Positions 1 through 8,384 of a DNA stretch of 64,000 nt are shown piece after piece. This DNA is from Gemmatimonadota bacterium (lineage in GTDB: Bacteria; Gemmatimonadota; Gemmatimonadetes; Gemmatimonadales; Gemmatimonadaceae). The translations under genes and the position numbers were made by a program. The notes below the pieces were generated by a model. That model did no database searches, was not told where the DNA came from, and worked only from the letters and a program-made list of their open reading frames with translations. The stretch is from positions 1 through 64,000 of the forward strand of contig JAIUOB010000004.1 of assembly GCA_020161135.1 (NCBI GenBank), written 5' to 3'. Position 1 is the first letter of the stretch. Every line of letters starts with the position of its first letter.

Positions 1-984
1 CGGCAGTTCATCGAGCGACTCGGTGCGAAGATCGAAGCCGCGCGGGTGAAAATTCCGGTCGCACCCGGTTCAAAGGAAAAGATCGAGACCAATCTCTACG
101 CCCGCATCTTTTACAAGGGCGACTTGAAAATGCTCGGCGCAAAAGCGTTGTTGTTCGTGCCCGAGGACAAGCTGGTGGAGCTGCAAAAAAAGCTCGAAGA
201 ATATCGCCCGCTGATCCAGCCGTTCACGCAGACGACGAACCTGATTTCATTGATCAGTCTCGTCAACAATCGGTTCACCAACGCCAAGCGGGAACAAAGC
301 GCGGAGAATGATGCGTTGGTGAAAGCGCTCCCCGCGTTGGAACGCATTTTCGTGCAAGCCACGGCCAGCTTGAAACGTGGTGGCGTCCCGCCGTCGCCTG
401 GAGTTTTCGCCTTGTTCGATCCGAGTCGGGAAGCGGAGCAGAGCGTTTATATCACTTATGCGGACGGGCAAATTTACCTGGCCACTGCCCAGCCACTGAA
501 TTCCGAAGTCAACTCCGAAGCCGTGCGCCGGATGCGGCAGTTGCTCGCAGAAACCAAGCGCGAAGTGCCCGGCGTCAATGCGGGGTTGACCGGTGAATCT
601 GTTTTGGAACTCGACGAACTCCAGCAATCGCAGAAGGACACCACGCTCGCAAGCATTGTGGCACTGTTGATCTGCGCGGCCATTTTCATCTACGGCTATC
701 ATGAAACAGGACGGCCTTTGAAAGCTACTGCGTGTCTGGTCATCGGCGTCGGCTACACGATGGGTTTCACCACGCTGGTCGTCGGGCATCTGAACATTCT
801 CACCATCACGTTCGTGCCCATTCTGATCGGGATCGCCATTGATTTCGGAGTTCATCTGGTGACGCGTTACGAAGAAGAATTGCGCCACGGCGCCACCGAA
901 GAGAATGCCATCAAGACCGCGCTCGTATTTACCGGGCAAGGCATTTTCACCGGGGCTTTTACCACCGCCGGCGCGTTCCTCGCG
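1..984 (+). CDS. MMPL/RND-family exporter fragment, foreign to the rest of the window
   Basis: The frame is open from base 1, so the 5' end lies outside the window. It encodes about 328 residues of an MMPL/RND-type membrane protein, closest in style to the HpnN hopanoid-transporter group: a long periplasmic loop (about residues 15-210), then at least three hydrophobic segments, including the conserved TM signature GIAIDFGVHLVTRYEEELR. The family continues for several more helices after the GAFTTAGAFLA stretch, but here the reading frame passes directly into the tail of valyl-tRNA synthetase. Base composition is clearly lower in GC and richer in A/T-ending codons than everything after about position 985. 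I infer a fragment from another genome joined during assembly rather than a resident gene. The family assignment is firm; the substrate is unknown. Confidence 0.75.
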
Positions 985-995
985 ACGGCGCCGTG
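975..995. other. Chimeric junction between MMPL fragment and valS tail
   Basis: Within these bases the protein changes from the MMPL helix (TTAGAFLA) to ValRS (TAPWPRA) without a frame break. The shared string CTCGCGACGGCG can be read as part of either protein, so the breakpoint sits in a microhomology of about 12 bases. GC content rises sharply here. No direct repeat, IS end or tRNA is visible. This is best explained as a metagenomic or read-level misjoin, though a true recombination cannot be excluded from sequence alone. Confidence 0.75.
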
Positions 996-1515
996 GCCGC
1001 GCGCTTCGTCGCGCGGCGAGGCCGACGCGGCCGACTTCGAGCGGATTCGCGCCGCCGTGCAGGCCATCCGGCAGGTCAGGGCCGAGTACAACGTGCAACC
1101 CGGGGCGTGGGTCGAGGCGACCCTTGTGGCAGGCAGTGGGGTATCGGGCGATCGCGACGCCGTGTTGGCGGCGCTGACGGCCGGCAGTGCCACGGTGGGC
1201 GCGTTGTCGCGGGCGCGGGTGTCCGCGGCCACCGACGCGCCGACGGGCGCTGCCGCGCATGTCATCATCGATGGCGGGATCGATGTCATCGTGCCCCTCG
1301 CCGGCATGATCGACCTCGCCAAGGAACGACAGCGCGTGGAGACCGAGTTGGCTCAACTGGAGAAGCAGATCGGCGCGCTCGAAGGGCGCCTCGCGAACGC
1401 GGCGTTCGTCGACAAGGCACCGCCGGCGGTCGTGGAGGCGGAGCGTGCGAAGCTCGCCGACTGGACGTCGCGCGCGGCACAGTTGCGTGCCAAGCTGGCG
1501 TCGCTGGGGGCGTGA
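985..1515 (+). CDS. valS: Valyl-tRNA synthetase, C-terminal fragment
   Basis: These about 176 residues match the end of class I ValRS. APWPRA followed by the helix AAVQAIRQVRAEYNVQPG is the end of the anticodon-binding domain. The last 70 residues (LAKERQRVETELAQLEKQIG onward) are the C-terminal coiled-coil arm that contacts tRNA. The catalytic Rossmann domain with HIGH and KMSKS, the editing domain and most of the anticodon domain, roughly 700 residues, are absent because the frame upstream is an unrelated MMPL protein. The intact gene should therefore lie elsewhere or be truncated by misassembly. The stop overlaps the GTG start of the next gene by four bases, so the downstream neighbourhood looks native. 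Confidence 0.85.
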   Translation, partial: TAPWPRASSRGEADAADFERIRAAVQAIRQVRAEYNVQPGAWVEATLVAGSGVSGDRDAVLAALTAGSATVGALSRARVSAATDAPTGAAAHVIIDGGIDVIVPLAGMIDLAKERQRVETELAQLEKQIGALEGRLANAAFVDKAPPAVVEAERAKLADWTSRAAQLRAKLASLGA

Positions 1516-2882
1516 GGTTGTCCATCGCCACGCGCGCGGGATGGCGGCTGGCCGGTGTCGTGAGTGCGACGCTGGCCGGCATCGCCTGCGCGAACCAGAC
1601 CGTGCCGCCGGGTGGCCCGCCCGATGCGGCGCCGCCCCTCGTGCTGGCCGTCACGCCGAAGGACCAGGCCACCGGCATCACCAAGCCGCGCAGCGTGGAG
1701 CTGCGCTTCGACGAGGTGGTGAGTGAGACTCCGCTGGGGGCGCGCGACCTGTCGGAGCTGGTGTTCATCAGCCCCAAGAGCGGTCGGGCGCGCGTGGACT
1801 GGCACCGGACGCGCCTCACGATCGAACCGTCGAAGGGGTGGAAGCCCAACACGGTGTATTCGATCCTCATTCGTCCCGGCGTCCAGGATCTCCGCGGCAA
1901 CGCGCTCGACACCGCCATTCGGGTGGTGTTCAGCACGGGCGGCGCGATCCCCGACACGCGCATCACCGGCGCCGTGTTCGACTGGAAGGAGTTCAAGGGC
2001 CTCGCGAACGGCGTCGTCGAAGCGATCGCCGAGGACAGCACGACATATCAGGTGAGCGCCGACTCGTCGGGGCGCTACACGTTGCGGCACCTGCCGCCCG
2101 GGCCGTACCTCGTGCGGGCGTTCGATGATCGCAACAAGAATCGCGATCTCGACCCGCTCGAGGTGTGGGACTCGGCGCGCGTGACGGTGACCCAGAACGC
2201 GACCGCCGACCTCTACGCCATCGCGCGCGACACGCTTGGGCTTCGCATCGCCAACGTCGAGGTGCAGGACAGCAGTCGCGTGCTCAAGGTGACGTTCGAC
2301 AAGCCGTACTCGCCGGTCCAGCTGTTCGTCGTCGACGCCATCACCCTGACGCGCATCACGGCCACCGACTCGACGCGCATCCCCATCCGCCTGGTCATGG
2401 GCGCGGCGCAGAAGCTGCTGTTCGACTCGCTCAAGGCCGTGCAGCGTGCCGACTCCATTAGGCGGGCGAACCCGACGCCGGAGGACACCAATCCGCGGCT
2501 GGCGGCACGCCGCGATTCGATTCTCGCGGTGCGACGGGCCGACAGTGTGGCCGCCGCGGACCGCGCGCGCCGGCTCGCGGCGCAGCAGGCCGCACAGGCA
2601 GCCGCCCGGGCGCGCGGGGGCGCGCGCCGTCCGCTGGGGCCGCCGGACACGACGCCGCCGCCCAAGCTGCAGCGCCCCAAGGTGTACCCCGACGTCTATC
2701 TCACCGTCGACACGCCGCTGCCACCGGGCACGCAGTTTCGGGTGCAGTTCAACGGCATGCGGAGCCTCAACGAGACCGTGACATCACCGGCGCGCAACTT
2801 CACCACGCCCAAGCCGGCGCCGACCGACACCACCAAACGTGACAGCACCGTGCGACGCCCCCCGCCGGGACGCAGCCGGTGA
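1512..2882 (+). CDS. Secreted lipoprotein with bacterial Ig-like (SbsA/Big_5) domain
   Basis: The GTG start overlaps the valS stop as GTGA. The 456-residue product begins with a signal peptide ending in the lipobox LAGIAC (Cys about residue 26), so it should be a lipid-anchored envelope protein. Residues about 45-140 (PPLVLAVTPKDQATGITKPR, then VELRFDEVVSE and TVYSILIRPGVQDLRGNALD) are a typical SbsA Ig-like/Big_5 domain. A carboxypeptidase-regulatory-like segment follows (GRYTLRHLPPGPYLVRAFDD, about 195-215), then an Ala/Arg-rich low-complexity stretch (about 310-375) and a final beta-rich part with a Thr/Pro-rich tail. Such proteins are common in Bacteroidota and Gemmatimonadota; no enzymatic role is implied. 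It is coupled to gmhB downstream by another GTGA overlap. Confidence 0.8.
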   Translation: MRLSIATRAGWRLAGVVSATLAGIACANQTVPPGGPPDAAPPLVLAVTPKDQATGITKPRSVELRFDEVVSETPLGARDLSELVFISPKSGRARVDWHRTRLTIEPSKGWKPNTVYSILIRPGVQDLRGNALDTAIRVVFSTGGAIPDTRITGAVFDWKEFKGLANGVVEAIAEDSTTYQVSADSSGRYTLRHLPPGPYLVRAFDDRNKNRDLDPLEVWDSARVTVTQNATADLYAIARDTLGLRIANVEVQDSSRVLKVTFDKPYSPVQLFVVDAITLTRITATDSTRIPIRLVMGAAQKLLFDSLKAVQRADSIRRANPTPEDTNPRLAARRDSILAVRRADSVAAADRARRLAAQQAAQAAARARGGARRPLGPPDTTPPPKLQRPKVYPDVYLTVDTPLPPGTQFRVQFNGMRSLNETVTSPARNFTTPKPAPTDTTKRDSTVRRPPPGRSR

Positions 2883-3496
2883 GTCATGCAGAGCCGGAGG
2901 CCGCGCGCGAGGCCGCGCGCGAAGCCGCGAAAACGTCGGCGCGCGCGGCGCTGTTCATCGATCGCGACGGCACGCTCATCGAGGATGCGCACTACCTGAG
3001 CGATGCATCGCGCGTGCGCCTCATTCCCGGCGCCGCGGAGGCGGTGCGCACCGCGAATGCGGCGCAACTGCCGGTGGTGATCGTCACCAACCAGTCGGGA
3101 ATTGCGCGCGGGCTCATCACCGAGGCGCAGTACGATGCCGTGCGTGCCCGCACCGAGGCGCTGCTGGCGGCGGCCGGCGCCACGGTGCTCACTACGGTGC
3201 ACTGTCCGCACTGGCCCGAGGTGAGCGGGCCCTGTGACTGTCGCAAGCCGGGGCTCGGGCTGTACCGCGACGCCGCGTCGCGGTATGGGCTCGACCTGGC
3301 TCGCTCCGGGTATGTGGGCGACCGCTGGCGTGACGTGGCCCCCGCGCAGGCCACCGGCGGCGTGGGTGTGCTGGTGCCCGGCGTCGAGACGCCGGAGAGC
3401 GACGTCCGCACCACACGGCAGGCGCTCGGCCCGCGCATTCATATCGCGCGCGCGCTCGCCGAAGCGGTGTCGATCGTCCTCGCCGCGCACGGCTGA
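2879..3496 (+). CDS. gmhB: HAD-family D-glycero-D-manno-heptose-1,7-bisphosphate 7-phosphatase
   Basis: This HAD phosphatase of the histidinol/heptose phosphatase branch removes the 7-phosphate from D-glycero-D-manno-heptose 1,7-bisphosphate in cytoplasmic heptose precursor synthesis for LPS. Motif I is FIDRDGTLIED with the nucleophile and acid Asp. Motif II is VIVTNQSGIARG. The zinc site has the usual form CPHWPEVSGPCDCRKP, and motif III/IV appears as YVGDRWRDV. The 205 residues are near the family's usual 185-200, with an Ala/Glu-rich N-terminal extension of about 20 residues. The GTG start is chosen from the four-base overlap with the upstream stop. A histidinol-phosphatase specificity is possible, but no his genes are near. 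Confidence 0.85.
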   Translation: MSHAEPEAAREAAREAAKTSARAALFIDRDGTLIEDAHYLSDASRVRLIPGAAEAVRTANAAQLPVVIVTNQSGIARGLITEAQYDAVRARTEALLAAAGATVLTTVHCPHWPEVSGPCDCRKPGLGLYRDAASRYGLDLARSGYVGDRWRDVAPAQATGGVGVLVPGVETPESDVRTTRQALGPRIHIARALAEAVSIVLAAHG

Positions 3497-3538
3497 CGGT
3501 GTACTGCGGCGCCCCTGCAGCGACCTGCCCGGTCCCGC

Positions 3539-3546
3539 TAGCTTGG
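3539..3546 (+). promoter_or_regulatory. Possible FCB-type -7 box upstream of purN
   Basis: TAGCTTGG resembles the Bacteroidota-type promoter element TAnnTTTG and lies only five bases before the purN ATG, which would give a leaderless or nearly leaderless mRNA. There is no Shine-Dalgarno sequence before purN, consistent with that reading. It is a single short motif, so the call is tentative. Confidence 0.35.
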
Positions 3547-3551
3547 GCGCC

Positions 3552-4301
3552 ATGACGGTTCCGTCTTCGCCTTCGCGCCCCGCCAACATCGCCGTGCTCG
3601 CATCGGGTGGCGGCTCGAATCTCCAGTCGCTGCTCGGCCACTTCGCCGGTCCGGCGGCAGCATCCGCGCGCATTGCGTGGGTGGGCTCGGACCGCGAGGA
3701 CGCGGGCGCGCTGCAGCGCGCGGCGCGCGCGGGCGTCCCCCACGGCCTCGTGCACGCACCGCTCGACGGCGCCGCCATGTGCGCGCAACTGCAGGCGCTC
3801 GAGGTCGATGTGGTGGTGCTGGCCGGCTATCTCAAGCTGGTCCCGCCAGAGGTGGTGCGCGCGTATCACGGCCGCATGCTCAACATCCACCCGGCGTTGC
3901 TGCCCTCGTTCGGTGGCCCGGGCATGTGGGGCCCCCGCATTCACGCGGCCGTGCTGGCACACGGCGCGCGCGTGACCGGCGCGACGGTGCACTTCGTCGA
4001 CGAGGAGTTCGACCGCGGCCCCATCGTCGCGCAGTGGCCCGTGCCCGTGCTGATGGCCGACACGGTGGAGTCGCTCGCCGCGCGCGTGCTGTCTGTGGAG
4101 CACGCGCTCTATCCGCCGTGCGTGGAGGCCGTCGCGACCGGCGCCCTGCGCCTCGATGCGAACGGACGCGTGGTCGGACGCGTTGGCCTCGCAGCCGCCG
4201 AGAAGAGCGGCGCCGTGCGCTTTGCCGTGGCGCAGTCGTCGGGTCCGACGAGCCACGAACTGGGCGCGGTCTTCGGCCCGTCGTTCCCGCAGCAACCGTA
4301 G
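3552..4301 (+). CDS. purN: Phosphoribosylglycinamide formyltransferase
   Basis: PurN transfers the formyl group of 10-formyl-THF to GAR in de novo purine synthesis. The first ATG after the gmhB stop is used. The nucleotide-binding start IAVLASGGGSNLQSLL is clear, and the catalytic Asn-His-Asp set appears in MLNIHPALLPSFGG and in VTGATVHFVDEEFDRGPIV. At 249 residues it is about 40 longer than typical PurN; the extra part is a C-terminal tail rich in Ala/Ser/Pro with no recognisable domain. It is followed by purH on the same strand after a 69-base spacer made of seven-base repeats. Confidence 0.92.
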   Translation: MTVPSSPSRPANIAVLASGGGSNLQSLLGHFAGPAAASARIAWVGSDREDAGALQRAARAGVPHGLVHAPLDGAAMCAQLQALEVDVVVLAGYLKLVPPEVVRAYHGRMLNIHPALLPSFGGPGMWGPRIHAAVLAHGARVTGATVHFVDEEFDRGPIVAQWPVPVLMADTVESLAARVLSVEHALYPPCVEAVATGALRLDANGRVVGRVGLAAAEKSGAVRFAVAQSSGPTSHELGAVFGPSFPQQP

Positions 4302-4370
4302 TTCCGCCGTCCCCGCTCCCGTCGTTCCGCTCCCGCCGTTCCGCTCCACCCTTTCCTTTCCGCCACTCCG
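4301..4370 (+). repeat. Heptanucleotide-period tract filling the purN-purH spacer
   Basis: From the last base of purN to the purH ATG the spacer divides exactly into ten seven-base units. GCTCCCG occurs at 4315 and 4329, alternating with TCGTTCC/CCGTTCC at 4322 and 4336, then GCTCCAC at 4343, followed by looser pyrimidine-rich units. Only one arm is present and there is no inverted partner nearby. The unit pair resembles the arms of the palindrome at 52983-53136 in reverse complement. There is no Shine-Dalgarno site for purH within it. Confidence 0.7.
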
Positions 4371-5900
4371 ATGCGCGCTCTTCTTTCCGTCTCCGACAAG
4401 TCCGGCCTCGTCCCGTTTGCCCAGGGGCTCGCCGCGCTTGGCGTGGAGCTCGTCTCCACCGGTGGCACGGCGCGCGCGCTGCGCGACGCCGGCCTCGCGG
4501 TGCAGGACATCAGTGAGCTGACGGGCTTTCCGGAGATGCTCGACGGGCGCGTGAAGACGCTGCATCCGGTGGTGCACGGCGGCTTGCTCGCGCGGCGCGA
4601 CCTGCCCGAGCACATGTCGGCCATTGCCGCGCACGGTATCGGGCTCATCGACCTCGTGGTGGTGAACCTCTACCCGTTCCGCGAGACCGTGGCCAAGCCC
4701 GGCGTGCACGCCGAGGAGGTCATTGAGAACATCGATATCGGCGGGCCGTCGATGCTGCGCTCGGCCGCGAAGAACTTCGAGGCGGTGTACGTGGTCGTCG
4801 ATCCGGCCGACTACACGCCGGTGCTGGAGGCCATGCGCAGCGGCGCCGACGACCCGGTCTTCCGTCGTCTGCTGGCCGAGAAGGTGTACGCCCATACGGC
4901 CAGCTACGATGCCGCCATCGCGCAGTGGTTCGCCCAGCAGCGCGGGGAGCCGTTCCCGCAGCGGATGCCGCTGGCGTTCGAGCACCAGCAGGCGCTGCGC
5001 TACGGGGAGAATCCGCAGCAGCGCGCCGCGTTCTACGTCGAGAAGGCGGGGGCCGGGTTGGGCGCGCTGCGGCAGCGCGGCGGCAAGGAGCTGTCGTTCA
5101 ACAACCTCCTCGATCTCGAGGGAGCCATGCTGGCCATCGAGCCGTTCGCGGGAGAGCCGGCGTGCGCGATCATCAAGCACACCACGCCCTGCGGGCTGGC
5201 CATCGGCACGTCGGCGCTCGACGCGTACCGCAAGGCGTATGCGTGCGATCCCGTGTCGGCGTTCGGCAGCGTGATCGCCTTCTCGGTGCCGGTCGATGCG
5301 GAGGCGGCGGAGGCCATCTCGAGCCTCTTCGTGGAGTGCATCGTCGCGCCGGCGTTCGCCGAGGAGGCAGTGGAGATCCTCGGGCGCAAGAAGAACCTGC
5401 GGGTGCTCGAGGGGAGCGCCCCGTGGCCCGCGGGGAGCATGGATTACAAGCGCGTGCGCGGTGGCCTCCTGGTGCAGGATCGCGCTCCGGTGCCCTCGTC
5501 GCCGGCGCAGTGGACGGTGGTGACCGAGCGCCAGCCCACGCCGCAGCAGGCCATCGACCTGGGCTTCGCGTGGCGGGCCGTGGCGAGCGTCAAGTCGAAC
5601 GCCATCGTGCTGGCCCGGGACGGCGCGACCATCGGGATCGGCGCCGGGCAGATGAGCCGGGTGGACGCGAGCTTCCTGGCGGTCCACAAGGCCACAACGG
5701 TGGGGCACACGACTGCGGGCGCGGCCCTGGGCTCGGACGCGTTCTTCCCCTTCCGCGACGGCATCGATCACGCGGCCGCGGCGGGCGTGACGGCCATCGT
5801 GCAGCCCGGCGGCTCGGTGCGTGACGCCGAAGTGATCGCGGCGGCCAACGCGCACGGCATGGTCATGGTGTTCACTGGGGAGCGGCTCTTCCGGCACTAG
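4371..5900 (+). CDS. purH: Bifunctional AICAR transformylase / IMP cyclohydrolase
   Basis: PurH carries out the last two steps to IMP. The N-terminal MGS-like cyclohydrolase domain is seen in [28 protein letters not shown] and [18 protein letters not shown] (residues about 3-145). The C-terminal AICAR transformylase domain carries [14 protein letters not shown] and the catalytic Lys-His region [13 protein letters not shown], and ends with the usual [19 protein letters not shown]. The 509-residue length is typical. It is probably co-transcribed with purN, although the spacer carries a repeat tract. Confidence 0.96.
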   Translation: MRALLSVSDKSGLVPFAQGLAALGVELVSTGGTARALRDAGLAVQDISELTGFPEMLDGRVKTLHPVVHGGLLARRDLPEHMSAIAAHGIGLIDLVVVNLYPFRETVAKPGVHAEEVIENIDIGGPSMLRSAAKNFEAVYVVVDPADYTPVLEAMRSGADDPVFRRLLAEKVYAHTASYDAAIAQWFAQQRGEPFPQRMPLAFEHQQALRYGENPQQRAAFYVEKAGAGLGALRQRGGKELSFNNLLDLEGAMLAIEPFAGEPACAIIKHTTPCGLAIGTSALDAYRKAYACDPVSAFGSVIAFSVPVDAEAAEAISSLFVECIVAPAFAEEAVEILGRKKNLRVLEGSAPWPAGSMDYKRVRGGLLVQDRAPVPSSPAQWTVVTERQPTPQQAIDLGFAWRAVASVKSNAIVLARDGATIGIGAGQMSRVDASFLAVHKATTVGHTTAGAALGSDAFFPFRDGIDHAAAAGVTAIVQPGGSVRDAEVIAAANAHGMVMVFTGERLFRH

Positions 5901-5992
5901 CTCCGGGCGGGCCACCCGGCGAGCTTTCGGGCTTGCCTCGCCCACGGCCGCCCGACTGGCGGCCTGGGGGCGCCACGACCTCTGCCCCGCCC

Positions 5993-8341
5993 ATGACCGT
6001 CGCCGCAGCCGCCTCCGCGACTTCCGCACGCACCGCCGGCGCTTCCAGCGCCACTGCCACCGAGCTCGACTACCGCCCGTCGTACCTGGCGGCGACCATC
6101 GCGGGCACCGTGGCATTCCTGCTCTACCTGGTCACGCTCGCGCCGACCACGTCGATGTGGGACACCAGCGAGTACATCGCGGCGGCCTACGTGCTCGGCA
6201 TTCCGCACCCGCCGGGGAATCCGTTCTTCGTCCTCATCGGGCGCGTCTTCTCGATCCTGCCCATCGCGCCCACGGTGGCGATGCGCATCAATGTGCTGGC
6301 CGCCCTCTCGAGCGCGGTCTCGGCCGGCTTCTGGTTCCTCGTCACCGAACGCGTGCTCGTCGGCTGGATGCCCCGGCGCTGGCAGCGCATTCTCGGCGGG
6401 TCGCTCGCGGTGCTCATCGGCGCGACGGCGTTCACCGTGTGGAACCAGTCGGTCGTGAATGAGAAGGTGTACACGGTCTCGCTGGTCGGCCTCGCGGTCA
6501 TCTGCTGGCTCACCGTGCGCTGGTGCGACGATCCGGAAGGCCCCGTGGCCGACCGCCTGCTCGTGCTCGTCGCGTACCTGCTGGGGCTCGGCTACACGAA
6601 CCACATGGCCGGCATGCTGGCGGCACCGGCCGTGGGCTTCGCGGTGCTCATTCGCCGCCCGCAGACGCTGCTCCGCTGGAAGCTGCTGGTGGCCCTCGTG
6701 GCCGCCGGCCTGTTCGGCCTCACGCCCTTCGCCACGCAGCCCATTCGCGCCGCGCACTTCCCGGCGATCAACGAAGGCGAGCCCACCGGGTGCGTGACCG
6801 AACTCAAGATGGACTGCACGTTCAGCAAGCTCACGTACGACCGCTTCATGTACAACTTCAACCGCGGCCAGTACGGCAAGCCGGAGCTGGGGGAGCGCCA
6901 GGCGCCGTTCACCGCGCAGTTGGGGATGTACTGGCTGTACTTCAAGTGGCAGTGGCTGCGCGACGCCTATCACGAGCACCCGGGCGCGCAGAACGGGCTC
7001 GCCGTCTTCTTCTTCATCCTCTGCCTGCTGGGCGGCTGGATGCACTTCCAGAAGGACCGACGAAGTTTCTGGTTCTTCGGGCCGCTCGTGTTCACGATGA
7101 CGTTGGGGCTGATCTTCTACCTCAACTTCAAGTACGGCCACAGTCAGGCGCCCGACCTCGGCGACAGCGTCCCGCGTGAGGTGCGCGACCGTGACTACTT
7201 CTATCTCTGGAGCTTCTCGGCGCTGTCCGTGTGGGCCGCACTGGGGCTCTTCTATCTCTGGGAGACGGTGGCCTCGCTGTTCGGCGCCGACGATGTGCGC
7301 CTCGGGCGTGGCACGGTCACCGAGCCGCGTCCGCGCAGCTTCGCCTTTGCATCGCCGGTGCTCGCCATCGCGTTCGTGCCGCTCTTCGGCAACTGGACGC
7401 AGGCCTCGCGTGCGGGCCAGACCGACACCACCGACTTCGCGCGCGACCTGCTCAACTCGGTCGAGCCGTACGGCGTGCTCATCACGGTGGGCGACAACGA
7501 CACCTTCCCGCTGTGGTATGCGCAGGAGGTCGAGGGCATCCGCAAGGACGTCATCGTCGCCAACACGTCGCTCATGAACACCGACTGGTACGTGCGCCAG
7601 ATGCTGCGCCGTCCGGTGTACGAGTACGACAAGGCGAAGGGACCGGCCATCTACAACGACCGCGAATGGACGAAGCCCAAGGGCCCGCCGTTCATCATGA
7701 CCTTCGACGAAGCCGACGCGCTGCCGCTGGCCATTCCGACGCCGCAGAACGCCGCCTTCCAGAAGGATTCGATCATCGCCGTGCCGCGTACGCCGCAGCT
7801 CATGAAGGCCGACCAGCTCGTGTACTTCATGATCCGTGACGCCTACCCCGCCCGCCCGATCTACTTCAGCCGCACCGCCGGCGGGTACCCGTACGAGCTC
7901 GGACTCGAGCGCTATGTGGTCACGCAGGGGATGGCCAAGAAGCTGCTCCCCACGCAGGTCGCGCCCGGCCGCGGCATCGCCGCGATTCCCGGCGAAGGGC
8001 TGGTGGACGTGCAGCGCAGCTACGACCTGTGGACGAAGGTGTTCACGGCCACCAAGTCGCTCGCGGCCCGCAACGGCTGGGTGGACGACGCGTCGGTCGG
8101 CATCCCCGACCTCTACGTCATCAGCGGCGTGACGCTGGCCGAGGCGCTCGCGCAGGCTGGTCAGATGGCGCTGTCGGATTCGGTCTACCAGGAGTCGAAG
8201 CGCATCGCGACGGCCATGCGCCGCGTCGAGGTGTTCGGCTTCGACCGCCAGCCCGCCCCGGTCCCCGAACTGCTCGGCGGCGACACGGCGGCCAAGCCGT
8301 CCGCGCCCGTGACCCCAACGGCTCCGCCCAAGCGGCCGTAA
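5993..8341 (+). CDS. DUF2723 membrane protein (GT-C type glycosyltransferase, GT117-like)
   Basis: This 782-residue integral membrane protein has the DUF2723 signature near the N-terminus: TSMWDTSEYIAAAYVLGIPH followed by PPGNPFFVLIGRVFSILP. In this family the Asp/Glu pair sits in the first extracytoplasmic loop, as in GT-C enzymes using polyprenyl-phosphate sugars. About ten hydrophobic segments follow to residue about 480, then a soluble C-terminal region with VGDNDTFPLWYAQEVEGIRK, another DUF2723 landmark. It probably glycosylates envelope lipids or proteins; substrate unknown. I chose the ATG at 5993 because the open frame further upstream has no good start and reads as low-complexity. 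Confidence 0.85.
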   Translation: MTVAAAASATSARTAGASSATATELDYRPSYLAATIAGTVAFLLYLVTLAPTTSMWDTSEYIAAAYVLGIPHPPGNPFFVLIGRVFSILPIAPTVAMRINVLAALSSAVSAGFWFLVTERVLVGWMPRRWQRILGGSLAVLIGATAFTVWNQSVVNEKVYTVSLVGLAVICWLTVRWCDDPEGPVADRLLVLVAYLLGLGYTNHMAGMLAAPAVGFAVLIRRPQTLLRWKLLVALVAAGLFGLTPFATQPIRAAHFPAINEGEPTGCVTELKMDCTFSKLTYDRFMYNFNRGQYGKPELGERQAPFTAQLGMYWLYFKWQWLRDAYHEHPGAQNGLAVFFFILCLLGGWMHFQKDRRSFWFFGPLVFTMTLGLIFYLNFKYGHSQAPDLGDSVPREVRDRDYFYLWSFSALSVWAALGLFYLWETVASLFGADDVRLGRGTVTEPRPRSFAFASPVLAIAFVPLFGNWTQASRAGQTDTTDFARDLLNSVEPYGVLITVGDNDTFPLWYAQEVEGIRKDVIVANTSLMNTDWYVRQMLRRPVYEYDKAKGPAIYNDREWTKPKGPPFIMTFDEADALPLAIPTPQNAAFQKDSIIAVPRTPQLMKADQLVYFMIRDAYPARPIYFSRTAGGYPYELGLERYVVTQGMAKKLLPTQVAPGRGIAAIPGEGLVDVQRSYDLWTKVFTATKSLAARNGWVDDASVGIPDLYVISGVTLAEALAQAGQMALSDSVYQESKRIATAMRRVEVFGFDRQPAPVPELLGGDTAAKPSAPVTPTAPPKRP

Positions 8342-8384
8342 GCCGCTCACCGTCCCGCTCTCCCGCACTCCCGGAAGGTCCGTG

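Noticed and set aside
46..1515. A genuine 489-residue fusion protein of an exporter and a synthetase
   Set aside because: Neither half is complete and base composition breaks at the join; an assembly chimera is simpler.
3192..6116. 974-codon open frame on the minus strand opposite gmhB, purN and purH
   Set aside because: High-GC shadow frame: Arg/Ala/His-rich, no recognisable domain, and the plus strand carries certain purine genes.
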